DNA of 64,000 nt. Origin: Actinomyces oris. Lineage in GTDB: Bacteria; Actinomycetota; Actinomycetes; Actinomycetales; Actinomycetaceae. The stretch's first letter is position 1. Each line of letters starts with the position of its first letter. The stretch is taken from contig NZ_MSGO01000005.1 in NCBI RefSeq assembly GCF_001929375.1, positions 124,001 to 188,000 of the forward strand. The letters are read 5' to 3'. Below the pieces are notes generated by a model. The model ran no database searches, was not told the origin of the DNA, and worked only from the letters and a program-made list of their open reading frames with translations. Below, piece by piece: positions 45,659-53,960 of this stretch. Both the position numbers and the translations under genes were made by a program.

Positions 45659-45753
45659 GCCCCCATAGCTCAGCGGTTAGAGCAGCGAGCTTATACCTCG
45701 TGTCGTGCCTGATAAGCACAAGGTCCTGGGTTCGAATCCCAGTGGGGGTACCA
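45659..45753 (+). tRNA. Atypical tRNA, anticodon UAU with a long variable arm; element integration site
   Basis: Acceptor GCCCCCA / TGGGGGT with G1-U72, D arm GCTC-AGCGGTTA-GAGC, anticodon stem GCGAG / CTCGT (one G-U) with loop CTTATAC giving anticodon TAT, a 24-base variable region containing GTGC-CTGATAA-GCAC, and T arm CTGGG-TTCGAAT-CCCAG. Discriminator A73 and CCA are encoded. AUA-reading tRNA-Ile is the literal reading. The variable region itself looks like a second anticodon arm (CTGATAA, GAT) followed by AGGTC, so the true structure needs testing. Its 3' half is overlapped in antisense by the recombinase gene. Confidence 0.75.
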
Positions 45754-47668
45754 CGATAGCCTTACCCAAACCTAGGTCATGAGTAACACGGTCTGGGTTG
45801 GTTGATGAAGATGCGAAGCGCTCACCACCACTGGTGAGCGCTTCGTCGTTGCAGACGGCGTCGTTGACCGGGCAGTCCACTTGGTTGTCCCGGTTTTCTC
45901 GTGTGTTGTCCTGCAACAAGGTCGCACTGCGCTGTCGTGCGACGTTGTGTATTCGTCGGCTGGTCAGCCAGTCGAAGGGCCGCCGCAGATCGGCTGCCAG
46001 GTTCGCGTCGCTGCTTGCGTCGGCCAGCAGGCGCGGTGCTGCGGCCCGCTGCAATGGCCCGTCATTCTCCCCTATCGGGCAGTCGCCAGCTGCTGCGTCG
46101 GCCACGCTCCTGCCTCTGCCATCATTCGTTCCATTATCCGGCAGGATGACTCGGCCGTCCTCATCCACCACCGGATTGACCAGCACCCGCTGGAAGAACA
46201 CCTGGTTGAGCAGCTTCTTCAGGTGGGCGGGTGCTGCCTGGTAGAGGCGGTGGCAGTCTTCGAGGAGGTCAAGGGCTTGAATGAGGCGCTGCCGCACCTC
46301 GGCTATGTCGGCCTGGTAGGCGGTCAGTTGGCGCTCGATCTGGTTCAGTTCGGTGGAGAGCTTGGCTTGTTCCTCTTTGAGGAGGTCAAGGGGGATGGCT
46401 CCTTCGTAGTGGGCGTGCATCAGGCGGCGGCGCTTGTCTTCGATGTTCGTCCGCCTGGTCGTTAGGGAGCGGATTGTCCGGTCTTTGTCGCGCTCAAGGT
46501 GCCGTAGCTCCTCCCGGACGTACTGCTCCACCAGCTGGCGATCCTGGCTGCTGAGCTGGATCGTCCGGTACAGCGCGTTCATCCGCTCTTCGACGACGTC
46601 GATCAGGACGGCGCGGAAGGCACAGTCGTGGGTTCGTTGGCGCTTGGCGCAGATGAAGTAGGGGTAGAGGTCGCCTTTGCTGTTGCGTGTGTTCTGCACC
46701 AGCAGGCGGACACCGCAGAGGCCGCAGTACACCGTCGTCTTGAGGTGGTGGTTGTGTTGGCGTTCGCGTTCTCCGAAGCGATGGGAGTCCAGCACGGCCT
46801 GCACCTGACTCCAGGTCTCTTCATCCACCAAGGGCTCGTGCGCCCCGGCGTACTCCACGCCCTGGAAGGAGATGACGCCCTTGTAGTAGGGGTGGCGCAG
46901 CATGCGATGCAGCTGAGCGCCCGTCACTGCCTTGGCTGGCTTGCGGGCCGTTGGCACGGTCGTCAGCCCACGATCGTGCAGGTGCGCAGCGAGCCTTTTG
47001 GTCGTCCAATTCCCTGTCGCATACTCCGTGAAGGCCAGCCGGATGAGTGGTGCGCGCTCCTCATCGAGGGCGATGGTGCGGACTTCTCGCCCATGCTCGT
47101 CTCTGGCACGGACGTTGAGGTAGCCGAGCGGTGCCTTGCCCAGCGTCCCGCCGTTCCTGGCTTTCTCGCCCATCCCCTTGATGACCTCGTTGGCCAAGTT
47201 ACGGGAGTAGAACTCAGCGATGCTGCTCATGATGCCGTGCAGCAGCATGCCGCCAGGCGTCTGGTCGATGTTCTCCGATGTCGACACCAGCCGCACACCG
47301 GCCTCCTCGAAGGCCCGGTTGATCTCCACATCGTCCGCCCGGTTCCGGGCTAGTCGGTCCAGTTTATGGACGATGACGTAGTCAATGCCACCATCTTCCT
47401 TGAGGTACGCCAGCATCTTCTGTAGCTCAGGGCGGTTCGCAGACCTGGCCGACTCACCCCGGTCGGCAAACTCCTTGACGACCAGTGCACCCATCGACTG
47501 AGCCTTACGCTTATTCGCCTCCCGTTGAGCGGGCAAGGAGAAGCCCTCCTCTGACCCACCACGCTGAGCCTGCTCCCGAGTAGAGACGCGGATGTATGAG
47601 ACGGCGCGCTTGGGAGTGAGCTGGGCGGCCATGGCGGTGAAGGGATCGGGAGCAACAGCGTCAGGCAT
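45677..47668 (-). CDS. Large serine recombinase/integrase
   Basis: 663 residues from an ATG with AAGGAGG 6 bases upstream. Resolvase catalytic domain with S29 in YIRVSTREQ and the HKLDRLARNR arginines, then a Recombinase domain (TLGKAPLGY region), a zinc ribbon (CGLCGVRLL through CAKRQRTHDC) and a coiled coil (about 380-490). The family integrates and excises DNA at att sites. After about residue 525 the sequence stops resembling a recombinase, and the last 25 codons are antisense to the tRNA (VVPPLGFEPRT). The native C-terminus was probably altered by integration (inference). Confidence 0.92.
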   Translation of the reverse strand: MPDAVAPDPFTAMAAQLTPKRAVSYIRVSTREQAQRGGSEEGFSLPAQREANKRKAQSMGALVVKEFADRGESARSANRPELQKMLAYLKEDGGIDYVIVHKLDRLARNRADDVEINRAFEEAGVRLVSTSENIDQTPGGMLLHGIMSSIAEFYSRNLANEVIKGMGEKARNGGTLGKAPLGYLNVRARDEHGREVRTIALDEERAPLIRLAFTEYATGNWTTKRLAAHLHDRGLTTVPTARKPAKAVTGAQLHRMLRHPYYKGVISFQGVEYAGAHEPLVDEETWSQVQAVLDSHRFGERERQHNHHLKTTVYCGLCGVRLLVQNTRNSKGDLYPYFICAKRQRTHDCAFRAVLIDVVEERMNALYRTIQLSSQDRQLVEQYVREELRHLERDKDRTIRSLTTRRTNIEDKRRRLMHAHYEGAIPLDLLKEEQAKLSTELNQIERQLTAYQADIAEVRQRLIQALDLLEDCHRLYQAAPAHLKKLLNQVFFQRVLVNPVVDEDGRVILPDNGTNDGRGRSVADAAAGDCPIGENDGPLQRAAAPRLLADASSDANLAADLRRPFDWLTSRRIHNVARQRSATLLQDNTRENRDNQVDCPVNDAVCNDEALTSGGERFASSSTNPDRVTHDLGLGKAIVVPPLGFEPRTLCLSGTTRGISSLL
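45814..45845. terminator. Perfect hairpin downstream of the tRNA
   Basis: CGAAGCGCTCACC (45814-45826) and GGTGAGCGCTTCG (45833-45845) form a perfect 13-bp stem with a 6-base loop, 60 bases after the tRNA CCA and inside the recombinase reading frame. It could end the tRNA transcript, or be part of the attachment region. Confidence 0.55.
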
Positions 47669-48341
47669 GGTGCACCTCCTTGCTGGTTTCGGTGTGTTCA
47701 CTGGGGTTCCCGGTTCGACCAATCTGGTCGTCCGCACTGGTTGTGCGTGTCCCGCGGGCATCTATGCCATCGCCTGCTTCACCGGCCTGGTCGACGTCGC
47801 TGGACTGGCCGGGCTCTCCGACCTGATCGATCTCACCGGTTTCACTGGTCTGCTCGCGCTGCTGGCGTTCTTCCTCTCTGAGCTCATCGAACTGGCGCAT
47901 CCATGCGCCTTCTTCGTCGTTCCACCAGACAGGCGGCTCACCGTCGCCGGGCTGCCAGCTGTTGAGGCAGACCAGGTGGGTGCCGCTGGCTGCGAGCTGT
48001 TCAGTTACCGCGTCTGCTTCGGTGGTGGTGAGGTTGGGGGTGGGCCAGCCCGCCGTGATGACGTACTCCACCCCACCGCGCTGGCAGGCATCAAGCAGCA
48101 TGCCCAGCCCGTACTGGCGCTGCTGTCGGTCGTGGAACTCGGTGACCAGATTCAGGCCGGCCGTTTCGGCATAGTCCTCTACCAGCTCCCGCTGGCGGGC
48201 CAGCTCGAAGGGGTAATGGGCTGCGCCGTAGAAGATGACGATCGCCCCGGTACCCGCCTGGCTGTCCAGCGCGGTTGCGAGTACGGCGGAGCGCACCGCC
48301 GGGTGCTTCTCCTGTGCGTTCGTTCTGGTTTGTGTTGTCAT
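47661..48341 (-). CDS. Divergent resolvase-like protein of the element
   Basis: 226 residues. Residues 30-130 follow the layout of a serine-recombinase N-terminal domain (ELARQRELVEDYAETAGLNLVTEF, then LGMLLDACQRGGVEYVITAGW and LAASGTHLVCLN), but the YxRVS serine motif is replaced by IVIFYGAAHY and the arginine cluster is missing. The C-terminal third is acidic and Gly/Ser-rich. The stop overlaps the recombinase start by 8 bases, so the two are co-translated. A role as partner or regulator of the recombinase is inference. GAGGAGG before the ATG. Confidence 0.75.
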   Translation of the reverse strand: MTTQTRTNAQEKHPAVRSAVLATALDSQAGTGAIVIFYGAAHYPFELARQRELVEDYAETAGLNLVTEFHDRQQRQYGLGMLLDACQRGGVEYVITAGWPTPNLTTTEADAVTEQLAASGTHLVCLNSWQPGDGEPPVWWNDEEGAWMRQFDELREEERQQREQTSETGEIDQVGEPGQSSDVDQAGEAGDGIDARGTRTTSADDQIGRTGNPSEHTETSKEVHHA

Positions 48342-48600
48342 CGGTGTCCTCCTCTCGTCATATATATTGCTATTTCACTGTTTTGTGTTTCTCCTCTTTC
48401 TATTGACGCTCAGATAGACGGAAAAGTCCAGTCCGGTTTTATGTTCCCCCGAGAAACGATTCCACCGCACCCACGCTAGCGACTGTTCCGTGATATTGCG
48501 CCATTTTCTGCCGATGCTGCATCATTTTTCTGCGGTGATGTTCTCTTTGCGAAGAAAAGCGCACTGAGAATGCCAGGGCGGGTGGATTGTTTTTAGCGTG
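48342..48600 (-). promoter_or_regulatory. AT-rich upstream region of the recombinase operon
   Basis: 259 bp with low GC compared with the neighbours, including runs such as TATATATTG and TTTCTATTGACG. It holds the promoter of the resolvase-like/recombinase pair, but no unambiguous -10/-35 was picked. No gene is seen. Confidence 0.4.
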
Positions 48601-49551
48601 TCATGGGCCGCGCTGGATCAGGGCGGCGAGCTGCTCGGGGGCGGCAGTGATCTTGAACAGCTCCGGGGTGAGCGTCTGGTCGGCGGCGATCTGCTCGGCC
48701 AGGCGGCCGGCTCGGGTGGGGTTGGTCAGCAGCCAGACCACCTGCGGGTAGTAGCCGTGCTGGGCCTGGAAGGTGCCGCTGGCCAGGTGAGCCTGGTAGT
48801 CGTGGCACTTGGCCAGCAGCCGCGCTGGATGCTCGGTGTCTAGGTCGACCTCGAGGAGCCAGTGATCTTCTGCGCCTGTGTCTGTCGCCGTGATTGCTTC
48901 CAGATCCGGCTTGAGCCAGCCCAGCGCCCCACCGAGCCGCAGCCAGGAGCGCCAGCAGGCCGGCTCGGTACGCAGCCGAGCCAGGTGCCCACCGACGGCG
49001 TGGATGGCCTGCTCGATGACGACCCGCGCCTGCGTGATCGCCAGCGTATGAGTGAGGAACAGCGGCGACGGCTCCTGAAAGCGTCGCCGCGATCCACGCC
49101 CTTGCCCCTCGCATGTCAGGCGCTGCCCCGCTGTTGTCAGGTACCAGACGTACCCCGCCGAGCCGGCCCGCGAGCCACCAATCCGCCGCGCCAGATGAGC
49201 AACCAGCCTCAGTCCGTGCTGGCGTCGCAGCCGCCGACTGGTCTGGCGCAGCGCCGAACGGGCCGAACCGTACTGCCTCGACAGCTCGGTGATCTGCGCC
49301 AGCTGGCGGGTTGTGGCATAGCGATGAGCCGCCAGCAGCGCCAGCAGCTCGCGATCGGTGGCATCAAGCTGCTCGGCGATCGCCTGCAGCTGGGCGCGGC
49401 CAATCCGGGCCGGAACCTGGCGCTGAGACTTCGCTGCCTCTGTCTTCGCTGCTGCCTTCATCGTCGTTGGTGTCGTTGTGGACGTCGGCACTACCAGACC
49501 GGTGCCTGTCCCGACGCTCGCGTATTCCAATGTCGATATCGCTGTGTTCAT
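48601..49551 (-). CDS. Replication-relaxation family protein
   Basis: 316 residues. A winged-helix-like N-terminal part (about 60-125, DATDRELLALLAAHRYATTRQLAQI and SRRLRRQHGLRLVAHL), then the family body with WYLTTAGQRL, FLTHTLAITQARVVIEQA, LKPDLEA and WLLEVDLDTEHPARLLAKCHDY. The family is encoded on actinobacterial plasmids and conjugative elements and is thought to act in replication or nicking. AAGGAGG lies 8 bases before the ATG at 49551; the extra 104 codons upstream are rejected. Confidence 0.88.
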   Translation of the reverse strand: MNTAISTLEYASVGTGTGLVVPTSTTTPTTMKAAAKTEAAKSQRQVPARIGRAQLQAIAEQLDATDRELLALLAAHRYATTRQLAQITELSRQYGSARSALRQTSRRLRRQHGLRLVAHLARRIGGSRAGSAGYVWYLTTAGQRLTCEGQGRGSRRRFQEPSPLFLTHTLAITQARVVIEQAIHAVGGHLARLRTEPACWRSWLRLGGALGWLKPDLEAITATDTGAEDHWLLEVDLDTEHPARLLAKCHDYQAHLASGTFQAQHGYYPQVVWLLTNPTRAGRLAEQIAADQTLTPELFKITAAPEQLAALIQRGP

Positions 49552-49881
49552 TGCTGTTTCCTCCTTCGTGATCGTCATGTGGTTGATCGAGTCGCTGCTG
49601 CGAGACAGCGGCTGTGAGGCCGGGGCTGTTGTCAGTGGTGGGTGTGATGGCCACACGGGGCCATCAGTCGCCTCCCGTAACCGCGCCGGTGCCGCACCAC
49701 GACGCCGACAGCCGCGCCTGCTCGCTGCAGCGATGCGTCGACCGGCTCGTCTCCCGACGCGTCTTGGCAAGCCAGTGGTGGAGACAAGCGCAGGGGCCAG
49801 ATAGGGGCGATACTTCGCAGCGAACTTCGCAGCCCCAGTGGTGGTCTGACGCGCCGCGGGCACTCTCGATCCCTCCGCCCG
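49552..49881. other. Gap between the replication-relaxation and T4CP-like genes
   Basis: 330 bp with no gene that has both a start signal and a recognisable product. It probably holds a promoter for the replication-relaxation gene. No strong structure seen. Confidence 0.4.
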
Positions 49882-52194
49882 TCATGCCGTTCCTCCGCTC
49901 CGCCTATCTGGCCGACGGCCAAACACCACACCAGCCGTCGAGCCAGGTACGCCGTTCACTGGCCCGCTGTCTCCGCCCGTCACTTCTCCCCCACGGCCAT
50001 CCGGGGCGTCGGTAGCACCGGCCAGCGTCGGTCGAGCCGCCGCATCATCACTGGTATCGCCCGGGGTACTGTCGTTCTGTCCGAGCCGCGCGAGCAGGGC
50101 GGCCTCAGTCTGCGCGGCGTCTTGGCCGTAGCGCGCCTGGCTGCTCGCGCGCAGTGCCAGGGCGTCCTGGGTTGGTGGCAGGGTGGTGGCTTGGCACCAG
50201 GGGTTCTCCCGCCCGTGGTGCAGGGTGCGCGCGTAGACACCAAAGCGCGGCAGCAGCTGGAAGTCGGCCGCCTCCAGGTCAATTGCCTGACGGGCCAGCT
50301 CGGTCGCGTCCGCCGCGCTCAGGGAGAAGATGATCTTGTTGCGCGCATTGGCATCGATCCCCGCCTTGAGCACCGCAGGCAGCTGCCCGCGGTACTGATG
50401 CGCCAGGTGGAAGGCCACCCCCAGTGACCGGGCCTGGGCCAGGGCGTCGGCCAGGCTGCCCGGCAGCGACAGGTAGTCCTGTACCTCATCAATGAAGACA
50501 CTGACCACGTGCCGCCGTGATGGCTCCACCGCTGCTCGTGCCAGGATGAGTGGCCAGAGCTGGCCCACCAGCAGCGACCCAAGCAGCCGAGCCGACTCCG
50601 CCCCCAGCACCCCCTTGTTGAGACTAACCAGCACAATGCGCCGCCGCGTGAACACCTCCTCCAGGTCGAACGACGGCGCGGCCTGCCCCAGCGTGGCCCG
50701 TAGGTGCGGGCGGATCAGGAAAGGCTGCAGCCGCGTCAGCACCGGCCCGACCCACTGCTGACGCTGCGCCTCACTGAGCGCCTCATAGGCCGCCCAGAAC
50801 TGCCCCGTCCCCAGCGGATCCGCCCCCGAGGCGGCAATGAGCCGCTGACGGTAAGCCGTGTTCGTCAGCAAGAGGGGCAGATCGACCAAGGTCGCTCCCG
50901 GCGTGCGGGCCAACGTCACCAGCGCCGCAGAGAGCACCTGCTCCACCCGCACACCCCAGGACTCAGCAAACACCCCCTTCAACGTCGCCAGCACCGTATC
51001 GGCCACCAGCTCCGGCGACGCACCACCACCTAGCACGCCGCCGCCTGATGACGACGCACCACGCGTCGTCTGCGCCCGGGCCAGTGGGTTGATCCCCACC
51101 GGGCGGCTACTGGTCGGGTCGATCACCACCACGTCATCGCGCCGCTGCTCAGGAATCCGCGCCAGAATGTCCGCCACCAGATCCGTCTTCGGATCGATCA
51201 GCAGCACACCCCGACCAGCGTGAATGTCCGCCAACGCTAGATGCGCCAAGGCGGTGGACTTACCAGCCCCCGTCGGCCCCAGCAGCACCGTGTGATAGAG
51301 CGCATCACCAATCGAGATACCAAGGCGCTCACCCGCCTGATCTGCCACCCCCGTGGCAAACGCCCGCTGCGTCTCACGCGCCTGAGGCAGCGCCAGCACC
51401 CGCGGATGAGCCGACGGCGTCGCCGGAAGCACCCCCTCACCCACCGGCCAGCCCGCCATCGCCATAATCTCTCCTGCACCAAGCTCCAATCCGGGCCGCC
51501 ACGGCCGCCGCACCCCGTCAAGCTTGGCGGGGTGCTCCGTGCGGGCGCGCAGCCGCACCCCCGGCCCCTCTAATAGGCGCAGCGCCCCCAGCAGCCCCTG
51601 CAGCAGCGTCCGCTGGCGCAGCGGCGAGGCCGCCCGCACCCCCAAGCGCAGACAGACTGCTGCTCGATGCCGCCCCACCTGTGCCTTTAGTCGCCGACCC
51701 CGCTCACCACTAAGAGATGGAATCGGTACGAGGCCGAGCAGCTCCAGCCAGCCCTGCGGCTCCACCCGCCCACACGCCTCCGGGCTAAAGCGCCGCCCCA
51801 GCTGCAGCTGCACCACCAGCTCCTCGTCTTTAGCCGTGGTTGCTAAGGCGGCTAGGACGGCCCGTACCACTGCGCTTAGGCGCTCCGCCGCCAGTCCCGC
51901 CCCGACCGGGCGGGCCGACACCACCACCGCCTGATCCACCGCTCGCCGCGAGAAGCCACGAGACACCCGGCAGCCCGGCACCAGCTCACGCACCACCCTC
52001 GCCAACCGCTCACCCGCGCTCGAGCCCACCACCCAGACCGCCTGACCGCTTGAGGCGCGCAGCTCCAGCACCACCCGACCCAGCGAACCGTCCGCCAGAA
52101 TGCGCTCCACCAGCCCGACCGCCGTGTCCTGAGCGAGCGGCAGAGCAAAGCGGAGTTGGTGCCACACCAGGGGGCGAGCGGAGCGGGCCATCAC
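49882..52194 (-). CDS. TraG/VirD4-like coupling ATPase
   Basis: 770 residues. Walker A GPTGAGKSTALAHL (about 307) and Walker B VVSVFIDEVQDYLS (about 560), with GRGVLLIDPKTDLVADIL between and AFHLAHQYRGQLP after, as in type IV coupling and TraM-recognition ATPases. The N-terminal 250 residues are Arg- and Val-rich without clear transmembrane helices, so it is likely soluble or peripherally bound. It would move element DNA into a transfer channel. The GTG at 52194 overlaps the upstream stop as GTGA; the ATG 3 bases later is an alternative. The C-terminal 90 residues look disordered. Confidence 0.88.
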   Translation of the reverse strand: MMARSARPLVWHQLRFALPLAQDTAVGLVERILADGSLGRVVLELRASSGQAVWVVGSSAGERLARVVRELVPGCRVSRGFSRRAVDQAVVVSARPVGAGLAAERLSAVVRAVLAALATTAKDEELVVQLQLGRRFSPEACGRVEPQGWLELLGLVPIPSLSGERGRRLKAQVGRHRAAVCLRLGVRAASPLRQRTLLQGLLGALRLLEGPGVRLRARTEHPAKLDGVRRPWRPGLELGAGEIMAMAGWPVGEGVLPATPSAHPRVLALPQARETQRAFATGVADQAGERLGISIGDALYHTVLLGPTGAGKSTALAHLALADIHAGRGVLLIDPKTDLVADILARIPEQRRDDVVVIDPTSSRPVGINPLARAQTTRGASSSGGGVLGGGASPELVADTVLATLKGVFAESWGVRVEQVLSAALVTLARTPGATLVDLPLLLTNTAYRQRLIAASGADPLGTGQFWAAYEALSEAQRQQWVGPVLTRLQPFLIRPHLRATLGQAAPSFDLEEVFTRRRIVLVSLNKGVLGAESARLLGSLLVGQLWPLILARAAVEPSRRHVVSVFIDEVQDYLSLPGSLADALAQARSLGVAFHLAHQYRGQLPAVLKAGIDANARNKIIFSLSAADATELARQAIDLEAADFQLLPRFGVYARTLHHGRENPWCQATTLPPTQDALALRASSQARYGQDAAQTEAALLARLGQNDSTPGDTSDDAAARPTLAGATDAPDGRGGEVTGGDSGPVNGVPGSTAGVVFGRRPDRRSGGTA

Positions 52195-52388
52195 GGGGCA
52201 CCTCCCGGCGCGGAGGAGACAGCAGGGTTAGTCGCTGGCTTGGTTGCTTCATCCTTCGTCGCCATCTGCCGCGCCAGTGCCAGCACGATCCGCGCCACCG
52301 CCCGGTGATCCATGCCGCTTCGCCGCACCGGCACCAGCTGCACTCGCCGCGATGAGCCTGGGCGACCACCAGGATGCAGGGCCATCAT
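52191..52388 (-). CDS. Small protein upstream of the coupling ATPase
   Basis: 65 residues with CAGGAGG 4 bases before the ATG and four-base overlaps on both sides, so it sits in a translationally coupled chain. The segment RRSGMDHRAVARIVLALARQM may be a short helix. No family recognised. Confidence 0.6.
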   Translation of the reverse strand: MMALHPGGRPGSSRRVQLVPVRRSGMDHRAVARIVLALARQMATKDEATKPATNPAVSSAPGGAP

Positions 52389-52828
52389 GGCTGCCTCCTG
52401 GCGGGAAGGTGTTCGCCCTGGTCACCGCCAGTGGGATGAGGAGAGCGACGCCGACGGGAACGTGTCCGCTGCGTCTTGTCGTCAACTGGCCAACTCGAGC
52501 ACTGCTCAGCCCGCTCCGACCGACGTCGCTGCTCACGCTGGCCAGACCGATTGTGACCACCGTGAGTGCTGGGCTCCCTCACCACTCCCGTCGGCTGCGC
52601 CACCAGCGCACTGCCAGCCAGGCGGCGGCGCTCACGGCGAGCAGCCCGACGAGCCAGGGCCAGCTGCTTTGCACGATGACGACGATCCACCTCAGCCCCA
52701 TCGCGATCAGGAGCAGGCCGACGCCGCATCGCAGCAGGCTGCCGGGCAAAGAACGCCTCGAATCGCTCATCATCACCATCTCCTCGAAGACTGCGAATTG
52801 GGTACTTGTCCCGCCACGGCCGACTCAT
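52385..52828 (-). CDS. Arg-rich protein coupled to the MT-A70 gene (overlapping frame candidate)
   Basis: 147 residues, basic and Arg/Gln/Ser-rich. It overlaps the upstream methyltransferase stop and the downstream small gene start each by four bases (ATGA), which is strong context for translation. Against it, third-codon GC is lower than in the overlapping 64-residue membrane frame at 52579-52773, and the C-terminal half is low in complexity. The two frames may both be used, or only one. Confidence 0.4.
   Translation of the reverse strand: MSRPWRDKYPIRSLRGDGDDERFEAFFARQPAAMRRRPAPDRDGAEVDRRHRAKQLALARRAARRERRRLAGSALVAQPTGVVREPSTHGGHNRSGQREQRRRSERAEQCSSWPVDDKTQRTRSRRRRSPHPTGGDQGEHLPARRQP
52579..52773 (-). 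CDS. Small two-helix membrane protein
   Basis: 64 residues from an ATG with GAGGAG 6 bases upstream. After SRRSLPGSLLRCG come two hydrophobic segments (VGLLLIAMGLRWIVVIV and WLVGLLAVSAAAWLAV), ending in WWRSRREW. Codons are strongly GC-ended, as in real genes of this genome. It lies wholly inside the 147-residue frame but in another phase. Similar small membrane proteins are common on actinobacterial transfer elements. Function unknown. Confidence 0.55.
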   Translation of the reverse strand: MMSDSRRSLPGSLLRCGVGLLLIAMGLRWIVVIVQSSWPWLVGLLAVSAAAWLAVRWWRSRREW

Positions 52829-53649
52829 CGCAGGACCTCCTTGCCGTTACCGCCAGCGCTGTCATCTCGGTCATCACCACGGGACGCACCAGCCACCACC
52901 GTCTGCACCGACTCCGTCCGCTCCGTTGCCGTGGTCGGTGTCTCGGCCTCTGCCTCGCACGCCCGCTCGCTGTACCGCGGCACGGCAAAGCCGGGGATAC
53001 GGATGTCGCTCTCTACTTGGTCGCCCCACACCGCCCAGGGCTGGTTCGACTCAGGCCGCCTACGGGCAAACAGCTCCAGGTACGGCCCAGGGCTGACCCG
53101 CTCGATAATGGCGAACTGCTCCGCTGGCTTGTGCGAGTGCTCTTGTACGGGGGCGTTGAACCAGGTCGGCTGGGAACGCGAACCCAGCGGGGCTCTCCCC
53201 CGTGTGCAGAACAGCAGCTGCTCGGTGGCATTGCGCAGCTGGTAACGACCACCCAGGCCAAGGCGGAACTTCACCCAGGTCAGTGGGCTGCGCACCGTAA
53301 AGCCCCAGGCCTCAGCCACCTCATACGCCCTCGGCAGCAAGGCATTCGTCGTCCACAGCCACAAGTGGGCATCACGGGCCGCCAACGCCCCCACCGGCAG
53401 CGCCTTGATCCGCGCCAGACTCATCGTCCGGTAGTGCTTCTCACCACTCTGCAGTGGCCAGGGCGGATCGACCAGGATGGTGGCAAAGCCACCAGGCGGC
53501 AGACCAGGGATGGCGGGCGATGAGCCAGCACTGGTCGCCGTCACACCACCGTTCTGACTTACCACTGCGCCAGCCTGTCTGGCCGCCGCACCTCGTCGAG
53601 CCCCCGCTCCCCCAGTGCACGCTCGTCTTGTCTGTTTTGTCTGCTGCAT
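52825..53649 (-). CDS. MT-A70-like adenine-N6 methyltransferase
   Basis: 274 residues. The catalytic DPPW motif is at D61-W64 (TILVDPPWPL), followed by LWLWTTNALLPRAYEVAEAWGF, TWVKFRLGLGGRYQLRNATEQLLFCTRG and PGPYLELFARR, as in phage and plasmid MT-A70 enzymes that methylate adenine in DNA. On an element it could protect against host restriction (inference). AAAGGAGG precedes the ATG. The N-terminal 45 and C-terminal 45 residues are low-complexity. First gene of a chain with four-base overlaps running to the coupling ATPase. Confidence 0.9.
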   Translation of the reverse strand: MQQTKQTRRACTGGAGARRGAAARQAGAVVSQNGGVTATSAGSSPAIPGLPPGGFATILVDPPWPLQSGEKHYRTMSLARIKALPVGALAARDAHLWLWTTNALLPRAYEVAEAWGFTVRSPLTWVKFRLGLGGRYQLRNATEQLLFCTRGRAPLGSRSQPTWFNAPVQEHSHKPAEQFAIIERVSPGPYLELFARRRPESNQPWAVWGDQVESDIRIPGFAVPRYSERACEAEAETPTTATERTESVQTVVAGASRGDDRDDSAGGNGKEVLR

Positions 53650-53960
53650 GATGCCCCTCCTTTTTGTTCATACGTGCTATTTGCTCCGGACTATCCCACT
53701 GCCAGCTTTTCGCACTTCGGCAGCCGGGTGCCCTTATCCCATACATTCCACGAACACTCGCGTGTTGCAAGGCCTCCAGATTCACTATTACCAAGCGACG
53801 CGACACGTGCCGTTCTTGAGCCGTTTCTGTGGTGCCACCCCAGCGCACAAAATGGACACACACGCCATTTAGTGGCCACGAAAGTCGGTGCTGTAGTTTT
53901 TGCAACAAGCGGGCGAAACGACGCAGCATGTGGATGGAGAATGGAGACGAACGCTCACGG
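53650..53960. other. Non-coding region upstream of the methyltransferase operon
   Basis: 311 bp, locally richer in A+T. It probably holds the promoter of the methyltransferase operon. No gene or clear repeat was found. Confidence 0.4.
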
